64,000 nt of DNA from Caldilineaceae bacterium (GCA_026989655.1 JALSIX010000080.1:1-64000); one strand, 5' to 3'; shown: positions 53,220 through 62,620, counted from the stretch's first letter. The notes: generated by a model from the letters alone, not told the origin. Made by a program: numbers and translations.

Positions 53220-54239
53220 CTACTCGCCCAGCCAGCTCCGCCACACCGCCTCGTTCTCGGCCATCCAGGCCGCGGCCGCCTCCTCCGGCGACTTGCCCTC
53301 CACCTCCACGGCCGCGATCATGCCGATCTGGTCCTCGTTGGAGTAGGCCATGTTCTGGAGCAGGGTGTAGGCCTCCGGCGCGACCTCCTTCAGCTGAGGC
53401 CAGCCGATCTTGAAGAGCACATCCGGGGGATAGTCGCAGTCCACGCCCCCCTGATCGGCCCGGGCATAGCACTCGTCGCTGTAGGGCGGCAGCTCCACCC
53501 GGGTCAGGTCGTAGCGGGCGAAGATGGAGTGGGGGGTCCAGAAGTAGAAGAGGATGGGCTCCTGGCGGCTGTAGGCCGCGTCCAGGGCAGCCAGGATGGC
53601 CTCCTCAGAGCCTGCGTAGACCACCTGGAGTTCCAGCCCCAGGTTGCGGATGATGTCCTCGTCGTAGGAGACCCAGCTGGGATCACCGGCCAGGAACTGG
53701 CCCTTGTCCCCGGTCTCCGCGGTGGCGAAGAGCCCGGCCAGCTCCGGATCCCGGTAGCCCTCCCAGGTGGCCAGCTCGGGATACTCCTCCACCACGTAGG
53801 TGGGCACATACCAGCCAATGCGGCCGATCACCCCCAGCTCACCCCAGTTCTCCACCACCTTCTGCTCCTGGATGTACTGCTGGATGTTCTCCTGATGGCC
53901 CGAGGGCCACACCTCCAGGCTGGCGTGGATGTCCCCGGCCGCGATGGCCGGCCACTGGGCGTTCTCGTCGATGGTGATGATCTCCACCCCGTAGCCCAGC
54001 TCCTCCTCCAGGATCTTCTTGGCCACCGCCACGTTGACCTGGGATCCTGTCCACGGGTTCTCGGCCAGCTTCACGGTGACCTGCTCGCCACCGGCCTCCT
54101 CCGGGGCGGCCGCGGACTCGCCCCCGGTCTGCGGAGGCGGCGGCGCGGCACAGGCCGCCATCCACAGGGCCCCGACCGCCAACAGGACGGCCAAGATGGC
54201 TCCGCGTCGCCAGGAAGTGCCCGTCAGGTAACGGATCAT
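53220..54239 (-). CDS. proX: glycine betaine-type ABC transporter substrate-binding lipoprotein
   Basis: 339 residues. A signal peptide ends LWMAACAAP with the lipid-modified Cys30, then a PPPPQTGGE tether. The OpuAC-type domain shows [52 protein letters not shown] and [20 protein letters not shown] (aromatic ligand cage). It should bind quaternary ammonium osmolytes for the ProV/ProW genes, although it is on the opposite strand and convergent with them. GGAGGAAC precedes the ATG at 54239. Confidence 0.93.
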   Translation of the reverse strand: MIRYLTGTSWRRGAILAVLLAVGALWMAACAAPPPPQTGGESAAAPEEAGGEQVTVKLAENPWTGSQVNVAVAKKILEEELGYGVEIITIDENAQWPAIAAGDIHASLEVWPSGHQENIQQYIQEQKVVENWGELGVIGRIGWYVPTYVVEEYPELATWEGYRDPELAGLFATAETGDKGQFLAGDPSWVSYDEDIIRNLGLELQVVYAGSEEAILAALDAAYSRQEPILFYFWTPHSIFARYDLTRVELPPYSDECYARADQGGVDCDYPPDVLFKIGWPQLKEVAPEAYTLLQNMAYSNEDQIGMIAAVEVEGKSPEEAAAAWMAENEAVWRSWLGE

Positions 54240-54341
54240 GGCGTTCCTCCTTTGGGTGCAAGTGGATTTCGGGATGTGCGACAAGAGCATGGGAGCACCG
54301 AGTTTCGGGGGATGCGGCATCTGAAACAAAATGCCAATTTC

Positions 54342-54370
54342 ACTGTAGCACATTCACAGGCAAAGGACAA
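54342..54370 (-). promoter_or_regulatory. promoter of proX
   Basis: Minus strand -35 TTGTCC (54370-54365), 17-bp spacer, -10 TACAGT (54347-54342). Leader of about 95 nt. Confidence 0.6.
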
Positions 54371-54577
54371 ACGGGCCCCAAGCCACCCCCAGCCGTCTCG
54401 AGAGGAGACCGGCCAGGAGGCGCTGCCGGATCCGGCCAGCCGAGAGGCGCGGGCCTCTCCCGGAGGTCCACCCGGCTTTTCCGGATGGGGCCCCGTCGGC
54501 CCCGGGTCTCCGTGCACACCTCCCCGGGCTCCGGCCCGATCCCCGCGCCCCTGCGGCACGCCCCTCCGCCGACAGAT

Positions 54578-54606
54578 TTGGCAGATCCGAAAGCCCCCTG
54601 TACAAT
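54578..54606 (+). promoter_or_regulatory. promoter of rplI
   Basis: TTGGCA (54578-54583), 17-bp spacer, TACAAT (54601-54606), preceded by TG. Leader of about 45 nt. Confidence 0.7.
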
Positions 54607-54656
54607 GGGAACGTTGCGATCCAGGCCTGAACCGATCACCTGTCGAGGACACAGAG

Positions 54657-55262
54657 ATGGCACGCACAAAGATACTCCTGATCAAGGACGTCCCCAATCT
54701 GGGCCAGGCCGGCGACGTCCTCACCGTGGCCGCCGGCTACGCCCGCAACTACCTGATTCCCCGGGGAGAGGCCGTGCTGGCCACCAAGGGCGCGCGCAAG
54801 CAGGCGGAACAGATCCGCGAGGCAGCCATGCGTCGTCGAGCCAAGGAACGGGCCGACGCGGAGGCCCAGGCCCAGGTGATCCGCCAACAGCAGCTCCTGT
54901 TCCAGGTCAAGGCCGGCGAAAAGGGCCGGCTCTACGGCTCTGTGACCACCGGGGACATCGCGGAGCGGCTGGAGGAGCTCCTGGGCTTCGAGATCGACCG
55001 CCGCAAGATCCAGCTGGCCACGCCCATCCGAGAGCTGGGCCTGTACCGGATCACCATCCGCCTGATGCCGGAGGTGGAGGCCACCTTCCCGGTGGCCGTG
55101 GTCCAGGAGGGCGAGAGCTGGGAGGACGCGGAGCGCCGACAGCAGGAGGCAGAGGAGGCCGCTGCAGAGGAGGCCGCGGCCAAGGCCGCCGCGGAGATGG
55201 TGGCCGAGGCCGAGGCCGCCGCCCAGGAGGCCCAGGAGGAGGCCGAGGCCGAAACGGCCTGA
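54657..55262 (+). CDS. rplI: 50S ribosomal protein L9 with acidic C-terminal tail
   Basis: 201 residues. The N-terminal L9 domain ([20 protein letters not shown] then [20 protein letters not shown]), the long connecting helix ([20 protein letters not shown]) and the C-terminal domain ([26 protein letters not shown]) are standard. L9 is usually about 148 residues; here about 50 residues of Ala and Glu are added (from about 155). It binds 23S rRNA and spans ribosomes in polysomes. It is monocistronic and ends at a hairpin; rpsF, ssb and rpsR, its usual neighbours, are absent. Confidence 0.96.
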   Translation: MARTKILLIKDVPNLGQAGDVLTVAAGYARNYLIPRGEAVLATKGARKQAEQIREAAMRRRAKERADAEAQAQVIRQQQLLFQVKAGEKGRLYGSVTTGDIAERLEELLGFEIDRRKIQLATPIRELGLYRITIRLMPEVEATFPVAVVQEGESWEDAERRQQEAEEAAAEEAAAKAAAEMVAEAEAAAQEAQEEAEAETA

Positions 55263-55298
55263 CCGACTTCCCCCCAACCCACGGCACACAGATAGACA

Positions 55299-55341
55299 GA
55301 TAGACGGGTGGCCCCCGCTCTATCCAGGCCACCCGTCTATC
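55299..55341. terminator. bidirectional hairpin between rplI and the DUF2723 gene
   Basis: GATAGACGGGTGGCC (55299-55313) pairs perfectly over 15 bp with 55327-55341, loop 13 nt. The right arm includes the stop codon of the convergent DUF2723 gene (55337-55339). Confidence 0.75.
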
Positions 55342-57304
55342 TATCCTCCAGCCGTACCCGGAACTCCCCCAGGTTCTGAAAGCCCGAGCCCACGGGGCGA
55401 TACAGGAGGATCCACAGCTCGTCCGCGGCCAGGCCGCCCGGGAGCCGATAGCCATCGGCCACCAGGGTGTCGGGCGGGAGCTGGGTGAAGGGACGCAGCC
55501 CACGCACCGGCCCCGGGCTGTCCTGTTGGGCCGGCCTGCCCTCAGGTGCTGTGGCCAGGAGCTGGCCGTTCCGCAACGCCCGGACACTGACCCACCAGGC
55601 GTCGGAGACCGGCCCGTCCACCTGCCAGAAGAGCACCACGTCCAGATCCCCCGCCTCCCGTTGGAACACCGGAGCCCCCGTGGGTCCGGGCCACCCCGCG
55701 TAGCCCAGCCACCGGATCGGCCCCACGGCCCGGTCCTCCCGAACCTGGGGCACCAGGGGCGGGGCGTCCTGGTCCGCGGGGACCAGGCGGACCCAGTCGG
55801 GGGTCTGGCTCTGGAGGCGCCAGCCCGCCCCATCCGGCAGCTCGGCCAGGAGCAGGGGAGCCACCTGCCAGGTGCTGAGCACAGGGCGCCCCTGGGCCAG
55901 GTACTCCCGGGCCTGGGGGCTGCTGACCACCTGGAGGTCCGGACGGATCCCCCAGATCTGGATCAGGTAGTCCAACCCCAGGGCATCGGCCTGTTCCGCG
56001 AAGAGGCCCGCCCCCTGGGGCAGAGGCTGGTCCAGGAGCAGGGCCGGACGGGCCAGCCCGGTGTCCCCGGGCCGGTCTCGACTGTCTACCTGGGGCCAGG
56101 AGGCATCCACGCGCCAGAGGAGGGCTCCCAGGAGAAACAGCCAGGGCAGCCGGGAGAGCCAAGGCCGGCTGCCCCTGAGGCGCCCGGTCCAGGCCAGGGC
56201 CCAGGGCACCAGCCCCAGGAGGATCAGAGGATAGGCCGGGAGGATGACCTGGAACCAGTTGCCCAACCGGTCCACCCAGCAGAAGGCCAGGTAGAGGAGC
56301 CAGGTGCCCCAGAGAAGCACGGCCCGGGGACGCCCCAGTCGTCCCCATCCGGCCATCCCCAGGAGGAGGATGGGCAGGCTCAACTCCTGCCAGATGAGCT
56401 CTGGAAAGCCGTTGGCCCAGAGAGGGGCACCGGGCTGGAGCCCCCAGCTCATCTCCTCCCGCCCCTGGGCCGTGCTGACGAAGCTCCAGAACCACTCCTG
56501 TGGGCTGTTCCAGGAGCCCTGGCCCCACCACTCGGGATGGGCCGCGCCCCGCACGTACACGTAGACGTAGGAGACCAACGGAAGGCCGGCCAGCAGGAGC
56601 GCGGCGGCCACCAGGCCCGGACGACGCAGGAGTCGGGGTTCCTGCCAGAGGACCACAGCCAGGAGGGGGGGCACCACCAGGGCCACGGTCACCATGTGGG
56701 CCAGGGAGAGGCCCGCGAGAAAGGCCATGCCCAACAACAGCCGCTCCCCCCGGCCTGGATCCCGCTCCCGGCTCTCCTCCCAGCGCAGATAGAGGTAGAG
56801 GATGGCCAGGGTGTGGGCCACCGCGCTGCTGTACTGCTCCGTGGTGGTCGCGTAGTACCAGAAGAAGTAGGTGACCCCGTAGAAGGCGGTCAGCAGCCAG
56901 GCCAGGGGCCAGTGCCCTTCTGGCCATGCCGGCCCCCGGCTCAGATGGAGGAGGATGGCGTAGAGCAGGGCCAGCGCGATGAGGGCCCACAGGGTGCTGT
57001 AGCTGCTCAGGATGGGGATGGGGTTGGGCCAGGCCGAGCCCAGGAGAAGACGGATCCCTCCCCGCAGGCCGTGGAACCACAACCACCCCCCCATGGTGTA
57101 GAGAGGATATCCCGGCGCGTTGCTGGGGCGGGCCTGGACCTGGGCATACTGATGGGTGATCAGGTCGCCCCCCTCCAGCTCCTGGGGCGTGAGGCCGTTG
57201 TCCAGGGTGGCCAGGTAGAGGAGCCCGGCCCCCAGGAGCAGGAGGAGGCCCATGGGCCGAGCCCACCCGGGATGGAGGCGCGTCGGAAAACGCCTCGCGG
57301 TCAT
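55337..57304 (-). CDS. DUF2723 family membrane glycosyltransferase-like protein
   Basis: 655 residues. The DUF2723 signature is present near the N-terminus: LDNGLTPQELEGGDLITHQY with the acidic pair, then PSNAPGYPLYTMGGWLWFHG. About ten membrane helices follow, with YYATTTEQYSSAVAHTLAIL in the middle, and a C-terminal soluble beta-rich domain (from about 430) ending in ELWILLYRPVGSGF. The eukaryotic member TMEM260 is a protein O-mannosyltransferase, so this is probably another GT-C-type enzyme using a lipid-linked sugar. It is 95 bp from the cytochrome gene on the same strand. Confidence 0.88.
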   Translation of the reverse strand: MTARRFPTRLHPGWARPMGLLLLLGAGLLYLATLDNGLTPQELEGGDLITHQYAQVQARPSNAPGYPLYTMGGWLWFHGLRGGIRLLLGSAWPNPIPILSSYSTLWALIALALLYAILLHLSRGPAWPEGHWPLAWLLTAFYGVTYFFWYYATTTEQYSSAVAHTLAILYLYLRWEESRERDPGRGERLLLGMAFLAGLSLAHMVTVALVVPPLLAVVLWQEPRLLRRPGLVAAALLLAGLPLVSYVYVYVRGAAHPEWWGQGSWNSPQEWFWSFVSTAQGREEMSWGLQPGAPLWANGFPELIWQELSLPILLLGMAGWGRLGRPRAVLLWGTWLLYLAFCWVDRLGNWFQVILPAYPLILLGLVPWALAWTGRLRGSRPWLSRLPWLFLLGALLWRVDASWPQVDSRDRPGDTGLARPALLLDQPLPQGAGLFAEQADALGLDYLIQIWGIRPDLQVVSSPQAREYLAQGRPVLSTWQVAPLLLAELPDGAGWRLQSQTPDWVRLVPADQDAPPLVPQVREDRAVGPIRWLGYAGWPGPTGAPVFQREAGDLDVVLFWQVDGPVSDAWWVSVRALRNGQLLATAPEGRPAQQDSPGPVRGLRPFTQLPPDTLVADGYRLPGGLAADELWILLYRPVGSGFQNLGEFRVRLEDR

Positions 57305-57399
57305 GGCCGCATCCTCAGACGGGCCTGGAAGGGCGGTGGGTCACCCCGACCAGGACAGGCTCGCCGCTCCATGAGATCCGACAGGCCGGGGGAAGGGCC

Positions 57400-59268
57400 T
57401 CACGAGGAGGATCCCTCGGAGGGCCGACGCTCCAGCTGCTGGGTCACCACCAGGAGCCGGCGCTTCAGCGGATCCCGGCGGCGACGCCACTCGACCTCGT
57501 CCAGCTCCCCCAGGGCGTGGAGGTCGTCCAGACGGGCGATCTGGTCCAACAGCGCCTCCCGCTGGCCGCGAAGCTCCTCCGGAGAGAGCCGGCCCCCCAG
57601 AAGCCCCTGGCTCCAGGCCCAGGCCAGCCCGCCCAGCAGGACCACGGCCACCAGAAGGGGGTAGAGCCAGGGCCGCTGGGGATCCAGGAAGCCCGGGACC
57701 CTGGAGCCGGGCCGGGCCCCACCGGCAGCCATCTGGGGGTCCACCGCGCCGGGCTCCAACAGGCCGGACAGGCGCACCTCCACCGCGGTCTCCGCGGGGA
57801 GGTCGCCCCCCTGCCAGAGGCGAAAAGTCTGGTCCTGGATGACCTGGTCCGGCTGAGGCTCCAGCGTGTCTACCTGGGCCTGGAGCTGGGCCAGGGCCGG
57901 GATGAGCAGATTGATGCTCTGGACCGGGTAGAGGAAGCGTTGGAGCAGGGTGTAGCGGGTCTCCACGTAGGGGATGGTGTACTGGATCACCACCTGACGG
58001 GTGGCCTCCCCGGGGATCACCGGGGCCGTGTCGTAGATCCGATCCCCGACCCGGCGGAAACGGTCTCCCAATCGGCCGTTCTGGAAGAAGATCTCCTGCG
58101 CGTCGGGGGGAACCTGGATGGCCACTGTCACGGGCACGTCCACCCCTTCCACGGCCCGTCCCACCAGCGTCCGATCCCCCTGGTTGCCGAAGGTGTAGAG
58201 CACGGCCACGGCCAGGACCCCAGGGCGGTTGTCGATGATCCAGTGCGCGCGGGCGATGACGATGTCCCCGGGATCGTCGGTGGTCGCGTAGAGGGTGACC
58301 TGGGCCTCCGCGGCAGGGGCCTCGGGGGTGAGGGTGAGGAACTCGCTGGCATAGCTGATCCCCTGGTAGGGGACGCTGACCATGTAGACCAGCTCAGGGT
58401 TCGGATCCAGCGCCTGGAAGGCAAAGGTCCCGTCCGAGGCCACTGTGGTGGTCAGGGTGGTCACGGGCTCGAAGCCCAGGAAGACGTCCAGGGTCGCGGT
58501 CAGGGGGGCAGGGAGGGCCAGGCCCGGGGTGCCCATGGTCACCACACCCTGGATGGAGCCATCTCCCGGCTGAAAGGGCGATTCCCAGGGAGGTGCGTAG
58601 GAGAAGGTGCGGATGTACTCCAGGACCTGACGGCGCTGTTCGTCCGTCCAGTCTGCGCCCACGTCAGGGTGGGCTGCCTCCCATGCGGCCAGCCAATCCG
58701 CCTGGCTGACCAGGAAAGTCTGGGCCGGGTCGGTGAAGTCCGGCATGGGCCCCTGGGCTTCCGGGCCATCGCCCGCGCCGTCGAGGCCATGGCAGACAGC
58801 ACAGCTCTGCTCGTAGAGGCGTCGGCCGGCCTCCACCTGGTCCTGGGAGGTGCGGAGGCTCCAGGCGTAGAAGACCACCTGCCAGATCTGCTCGTCGGTG
58901 AGCCGGTTCTGCCAAGGGGGCATGAGCTTCTCGATCCGGCCGAACTTCGTGGTGTAGAAGAGTTCGCCGGGGCTTCGAGCCCACATGGCCTGTGGGTCCG
59001 CGAAAGCGGCTGGCGGCCCGGGCAGCTCGGCCGCGGTGGGCCCATCGCCCTGGCCGGTCTCGCCATGACAGGTCGCGCAGTTCTGGAGGTAGATGGGTTC
59101 GCCGACCCGGGCCAGTGGGCGCTCGGTGGGCACCGGCACCAGGTCGGGATCGAAGCCGGGCGGGGTCTCCTGGGCCACCGCGGAGTCCCCCACCATCAGG
59201 AGCAGGCCCAGGACAAGGAGCAGGCCTGTCACCCACAGACCGGAGAGACGCAAGGGATGGAAGGACAT
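57400..59268 (-). CDS. membrane-anchored diheme cytochrome c with beta-rich and coiled-coil domains
   Basis: 622 residues. A signal peptide (about 1-32) is followed by two c-type heme sites: CATCH (64-68) with probable axial Met116 in KLMPPW, and CAVCH (156-160) with Met175 in GPMPDF. A beta-sandwich region of about 300 residues follows (GSIQGVVTMGTPGLALPAPL and on), of carboxypeptidase-regulatory or similar type. Then come one membrane helix (PWLYPLLVAVVLLGGLAWAW, about 545) and a cytoplasmic coiled coil (LSPEELRGQREALLDQIARL). It may carry electrons on the outer face while the tail recruits a cytoplasmic partner. The ATG at 59268 lies 5 bp after the previous stop. Confidence 0.88.
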   Translation of the reverse strand: MSFHPLRLSGLWVTGLLLVLGLLLMVGDSAVAQETPPGFDPDLVPVPTERPLARVGEPIYLQNCATCHGETGQGDGPTAAELPGPPAAFADPQAMWARSPGELFYTTKFGRIEKLMPPWQNRLTDEQIWQVVFYAWSLRTSQDQVEAGRRLYEQSCAVCHGLDGAGDGPEAQGPMPDFTDPAQTFLVSQADWLAAWEAAHPDVGADWTDEQRRQVLEYIRTFSYAPPWESPFQPGDGSIQGVVTMGTPGLALPAPLTATLDVFLGFEPVTTLTTTVASDGTFAFQALDPNPELVYMVSVPYQGISYASEFLTLTPEAPAAEAQVTLYATTDDPGDIVIARAHWIIDNRPGVLAVAVLYTFGNQGDRTLVGRAVEGVDVPVTVAIQVPPDAQEIFFQNGRLGDRFRRVGDRIYDTAPVIPGEATRQVVIQYTIPYVETRYTLLQRFLYPVQSINLLIPALAQLQAQVDTLEPQPDQVIQDQTFRLWQGGDLPAETAVEVRLSGLLEPGAVDPQMAAGGARPGSRVPGFLDPQRPWLYPLLVAVVLLGGLAWAWSQGLLGGRLSPEELRGQREALLDQIARLDDLHALGELDEVEWRRRRDPLKRRLLVVTQQLERRPSEGSSS

Positions 59269-59273
59269 GCTCG

Positions 59274-60653
59274 TCAACCGTTCTCCCTGGGACCAGGGAG
59301 GTCATCTGGGGAGCGCCCCACGGGGACGGCGCTCCGGGAGGGGGTCGGGTTCGCGGGGCCTGGGGCGGCCAGGTCCGCGCTCAGTCCATCGCGACGACGC
59401 CGGATCTCCCGCAACAGCATCTCGGCGCGACGTCCATTATCCGGCAGGGAACGGCGAATTGTCAACACCGGCCGGAGCAGCGCTTCGGCCTCCGAGTACT
59501 GGCCCCGGCGGATGAGCAGGCTGGCCAGCTCCACCGCGGCCGGGCCGTCCAGAGGATGGGCCTCCAGGCGGGCCCGCAACCGTTCCTCCTGGCGCCGGGC
59601 CCGCTCATCCGGCCACAGCAGGATCCCCACGTCGAAGACGATGTCCAGCAGGGCCCGGGGGTCGAAGAGCGTCTCGACCTCCTCGGCCCGATGGCGGATG
59701 ACGCAGCGGCTGCGGGGCATGAGCATGTCCAGCTCCCGGATACGGCGCACCTCCAGGCGGCCGCTCTGGAACCCATCGGGCAGCGGGACCGTGGCCCGCT
59801 CGCCGGCGTCCACCACCGCGCTCACGAGCACCTCCTGGCCGTCGTCCGCGACCAGGCGGCGCAGGAGGAGGGGATGGCCCGTCACGTTGTGGACCCGCAG
59901 GGCCTGGGGCAGTCGCTCCACCTGGAGGATCTCCGTCTCCTCACAGCCGTTGGCCCCCACCGTCACCACCTGGGGAAAGGGATACTGGACATCCAGGATC
60001 TCGAGGAAATCCCCGGAATAGTGCTTGAAGATGCCCACGTGTTCGTGGAGCTCGTTGCCCTCCAGCACCTCCACCACCACCTTGGAGCCGATGAGCCGCT
60101 CCAGCAGCGGATCGTAGTTGTTGCCCGCATAGCCGATGACCGTGGTGCCCAGCTTCTTCAGGTAGTTCTCACCGGTGTCCGTGATATAACGCCCCGCGGG
60201 CTTCCGCACCCGCCCGAGGAGCAGGCCGATCACCTCGCCCATGGAGTCCCGGGCCGTGTTCAGAAATTTCCGGACCTCCCGTTTGGCCCGCTCCCACAGG
60301 TTGGGCCGAAAGGAGCGACGCAGATCCTGGGCCCGGCGCTCCCGGTTCTCCGGTGAGAGCTCGTCTACGAAGCGGAAGATCGCGCGGATCTGGGGGAACT
60401 CCTCCGCGTAGAGGAGGTAGCTGGACTCCAGGTGATGGTCGTCCCGGACGGCCTGGCGATAGAAGATCTCCAGCCCGGTGGGCTCCACCTTCAGCTCGCC
60501 CCAGACCGATTTTCCATCGGCCAGCTGGAGGGTCACATGGTAGCCCTCGAAGGAGGCCAGACATGGATCCCGGCGCCGTGCCCGCAGGTAGGATCCCACC
60601 AGAGTTGCCGCGAAGATCAGGGCCAGGGTCACCAGCAGGGAGGCGTCGATCAT
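59274..60653 (-). CDS. conserved-looking membrane-anchored protein of unknown function
   Basis: 459 residues. One N-terminal membrane segment (SLLVTLALIFAATLVGSYLR) is followed by a cytoplasmic region with FEGYHVTLQLADGKSVWGEL, SYLLYAEEFPQIRAIFRFVD and GTTVIGYAGNNYDPLLERLI. A TPR-like helical stretch (PLDGPAAVELASLLIRRGQY, SEAEALLRPVL) and a low-complexity tail complete it. No family is recognised. The ATG at 60653 overlaps the SRAP stop as ATGA, and its stop is 5 bp from the cytochrome start, so the three genes form an operon. Confidence 0.75.
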   Translation of the reverse strand: MIDASLLVTLALIFAATLVGSYLRARRRDPCLASFEGYHVTLQLADGKSVWGELKVEPTGLEIFYRQAVRDDHHLESSYLLYAEEFPQIRAIFRFVDELSPENRERRAQDLRRSFRPNLWERAKREVRKFLNTARDSMGEVIGLLLGRVRKPAGRYITDTGENYLKKLGTTVIGYAGNNYDPLLERLIGSKVVVEVLEGNELHEHVGIFKHYSGDFLEILDVQYPFPQVVTVGANGCEETEILQVERLPQALRVHNVTGHPLLLRRLVADDGQEVLVSAVVDAGERATVPLPDGFQSGRLEVRRIRELDMLMPRSRCVIRHRAEEVETLFDPRALLDIVFDVGILLWPDERARRQEERLRARLEAHPLDGPAAVELASLLIRRGQYSEAEALLRPVLTIRRSLPDNGRRAEMLLREIRRRRDGLSADLAAPGPANPTPSRSAVPVGRSPDDLPGPRENG

Positions 60654-61342
60654 GGGATCGGATGAGGAGGTGAGAGGGGTTGGACCAGATCGGGGTCGTC
60701 GTTTCCAGGATGGTTCACCCGACGGCTGACCGGAAAGGCCTCCATCTCCGAGGCCGGATAGGGCTGCAACAGCGCGAGCAACCGTTCCCGATCCGGTTCC
60801 TGGGGATGGAGCCACAGCTCGTAGTCGGCCTGGGCCAGGATGGCCGGCATGCGGTCGTGGAGGGGCGCGACCCGGGCATTGGCCGGAACCGTGATGACGG
60901 TGCAGGACTCCAGGACCGTTCCCCCTCGTTCCCAACGCTCCCAGAGCCCCGCGAGGGCAAAGGGACGCCCCCCTTGGAGCTGGACCAGGTAGGGCTGCTT
61001 CTGCCCATCGACCCGTCGCCACTCGTAGAACCCGTCCGCGGGGATGAGACAGCGCCGGCGGCGAAAGGCCGCCCGGAACGCAGGCCGCTCCGCGACGGTC
61101 TCGGCCCGGGCGTTGATCAGCCGAGAGCCGATCCCGGGATCATCTGCCCAGGAAGGGACCAGGCCCCAGTGGAGAAAGGTCATCTCCCGGCGCGGGTGCC
61201 CCTGGAGGACACGGACTCCCAGCACCGGCTGGGTGGGTGCGATGTTGTATCGGGGAGCCCAGGGAGGGATCGCCTCCATGGGGAGCTGGAAGAGGGCAGC
61301 CAGCTCCTCTCGAGTGGCCCGCAGGGTGAACCGTCCACACAT
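60650..61342 (-). CDS. SRAP domain protein (YedK/HMCES-like)
   Basis: 230 residues. Met1 is followed by Cys2 (MCGRFTLR), which forms the thiazolidine DNA-protein crosslink at abasic sites. RYNIAPTQPV (Asn), INARAETVAERPAFR (Glu) and PLHDRMPAIL (His) complete the catalytic set, and CLIPADGFYEWRR is typical. It shields abasic sites in single-stranded DNA. The ATG at 61342 was chosen because removal of Met must expose the Cys. It is the first gene of the operon with the unknown membrane protein. Confidence 0.95.
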   Translation of the reverse strand: MCGRFTLRATREELAALFQLPMEAIPPWAPRYNIAPTQPVLGVRVLQGHPRREMTFLHWGLVPSWADDPGIGSRLINARAETVAERPAFRAAFRRRRCLIPADGFYEWRRVDGQKQPYLVQLQGGRPFALAGLWERWERGGTVLESCTVITVPANARVAPLHDRMPAILAQADYELWLHPQEPDRERLLALLQPYPASEMEAFPVSRRVNHPGNDDPDLVQPLSPPHPIP

Positions 61343-61373
61343 CCGGTGGCATCCTTTCGCGATGACCCCATCC

Positions 61374-61403
61374 ATCTTACCCCGGGGCCCAGGAGGCTGT
61401 CAA
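61374..61403 (-). promoter_or_regulatory. promoter of the SRAP operon
   Basis: Minus strand -35 TTGACA (61403-61398), 18-bp spacer, -10 TAAGAT (61379-61374). AAAGGA lies 9 bp before the ATG at 61342. Confidence 0.65.
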
Positions 61404-61556
61404 TCTCCGGGGAGAACCGGTCTCGTGCCCGATCGTCCCCCGGGCCCCGGGCGCGGAGGGGCTCTCCCCCTCCATGGCCTGACCCGGGCGGATCCCACCG
61501 GGGGAGATGCCCAGAACCCCGGGCCGGGACGGACCGAGAACGAGGCCGGGTGTGGC

Positions 61557-61586
61557 TTGACGGTTCGCCCATCCTCGGGATAGCAT
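61557..61586 (+). promoter_or_regulatory. promoter of the metallophosphoesterase pair
   Basis: TTGACG (61557-61562), 18-bp spacer, TAGCAT (61581-61586). Leader of about 35 nt to the ATG at 61628. The rest of the gap 61343-61627 is GC-rich without a gene. Confidence 0.55.
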
Positions 61587-61627
61587 GGAGGGAAAGCCAC
61601 CCAGAGAGCCGCCGACCGAGAGACCCG

Positions 61628-62620
61628 ATGCGCCTGGCCGTCCTTGCCGACATCCACGGAAATCTGCCAGCCCTGGAGGCCGTGTGTGCCGTGCTGGAAT
61701 CCCTCCAGCCGGACTACGTGGTGCTGGACGGGGACCTGATCAACGCGGTGCCCTTCAACGGCGAGGTGGTGGAGCGGGTCCGGGGGGAGCCCTGGTGCGT
61801 GGTGCGGGGCAACCACGAGTTCTACCTGTTGGACCACGGGACTGAACGGGCCCCCAGGGGCCAGGAGGATCCGGAACGCTGGGCCCTGTCCCGCTGGCTG
61901 GCGGAGACCATGTCCCGGGAACACGCTCTCTACCTCGCGGCCCTGCCCGACGACTGCACCCTCTACTTTCCCGGCACCCAGCCCATCCGAGTGGCCCATG
62001 GAGTGCCGGGGCACAACCGCACCGGCTTCTTCCCCACCATGTCCCCCGACCAGATCCTGGCCCAGGTGAAGGAGATCCCCCAGCGAACCCTGATCTCGGC
62101 CCACACCCATGTCCAACTGGATCGCCACGTCTCCTGGGTGGAGTCCCCGGATCCGCTGAGCGACCCCCACGGTGAGCTGGGGCGGGGCGTGGACGGCTAC
62201 GATCCCACCCGCTGTTCGCCCCAGGGCCACTGGCATGTGATCAACCCCGGCAGTGTGGGGCTGCCCCTGAACGGGGATCCCCGGGCCCAGTTCGCCCTCC
62301 TGGAGAGCGTCCCCGAGGAGGTGGAACCCGGGGGATGGCGGGTCACCCACCACCGCATCGAGTACGATCGGCGGCCGGCCCTGCAGGCCTACTACGATTC
62401 GGGCATGCTGGCCGCGGGCGGGCCCATCGCCCAGCTCTTCTACTGGGAGTTGGTCACCGCGGAGCCGGAGATCATCTGCTTCTACCGGTGGTGCCAACGC
62501 CACGGCTACAATCCCGATCAGGCCCTGCGCCCCGCGCTCCAGGCATACATCGAGGCCACCCGACGGGACGCCTACGTGCGCACCCGGGATCCCCTGGGCA
62601 CGGCTGGAGAGCTGCCATGA
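61628..62620 (+). CDS. calcineurin-like metallophosphoesterase (YfcE/MJ0936-type), first copy
   Basis: 330 residues. Metal ligands: LADIHGNLPALEAV (D, H), VLDGDLINAVPFN, VVRGNHEFYLLD, RVAHGVPGHN and LISAHTHVQLD, then VINPGSVGLPLNGDPRAQFA. The first 240 residues form the phosphoesterase. The last 90 (ALQAYYDSGMLAAGGPIAQL, PEIICFYRWCQRHGYN) extend past the usual domain. Substrate unknown. The stop overlaps the second copy's start by 4 bp. Confidence 0.92.
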   Translation: MRLAVLADIHGNLPALEAVCAVLESLQPDYVVLDGDLINAVPFNGEVVERVRGEPWCVVRGNHEFYLLDHGTERAPRGQEDPERWALSRWLAETMSREHALYLAALPDDCTLYFPGTQPIRVAHGVPGHNRTGFFPTMSPDQILAQVKEIPQRTLISAHTHVQLDRHVSWVESPDPLSDPHGELGRGVDGYDPTRCSPQGHWHVINPGSVGLPLNGDPRAQFALLESVPEEVEPGGWRVTHHRIEYDRRPALQAYYDSGMLAAGGPIAQLFYWELVTAEPEIICFYRWCQRHGYNPDQALRPALQAYIEATRRDAYVRTRDPLGTAGELP

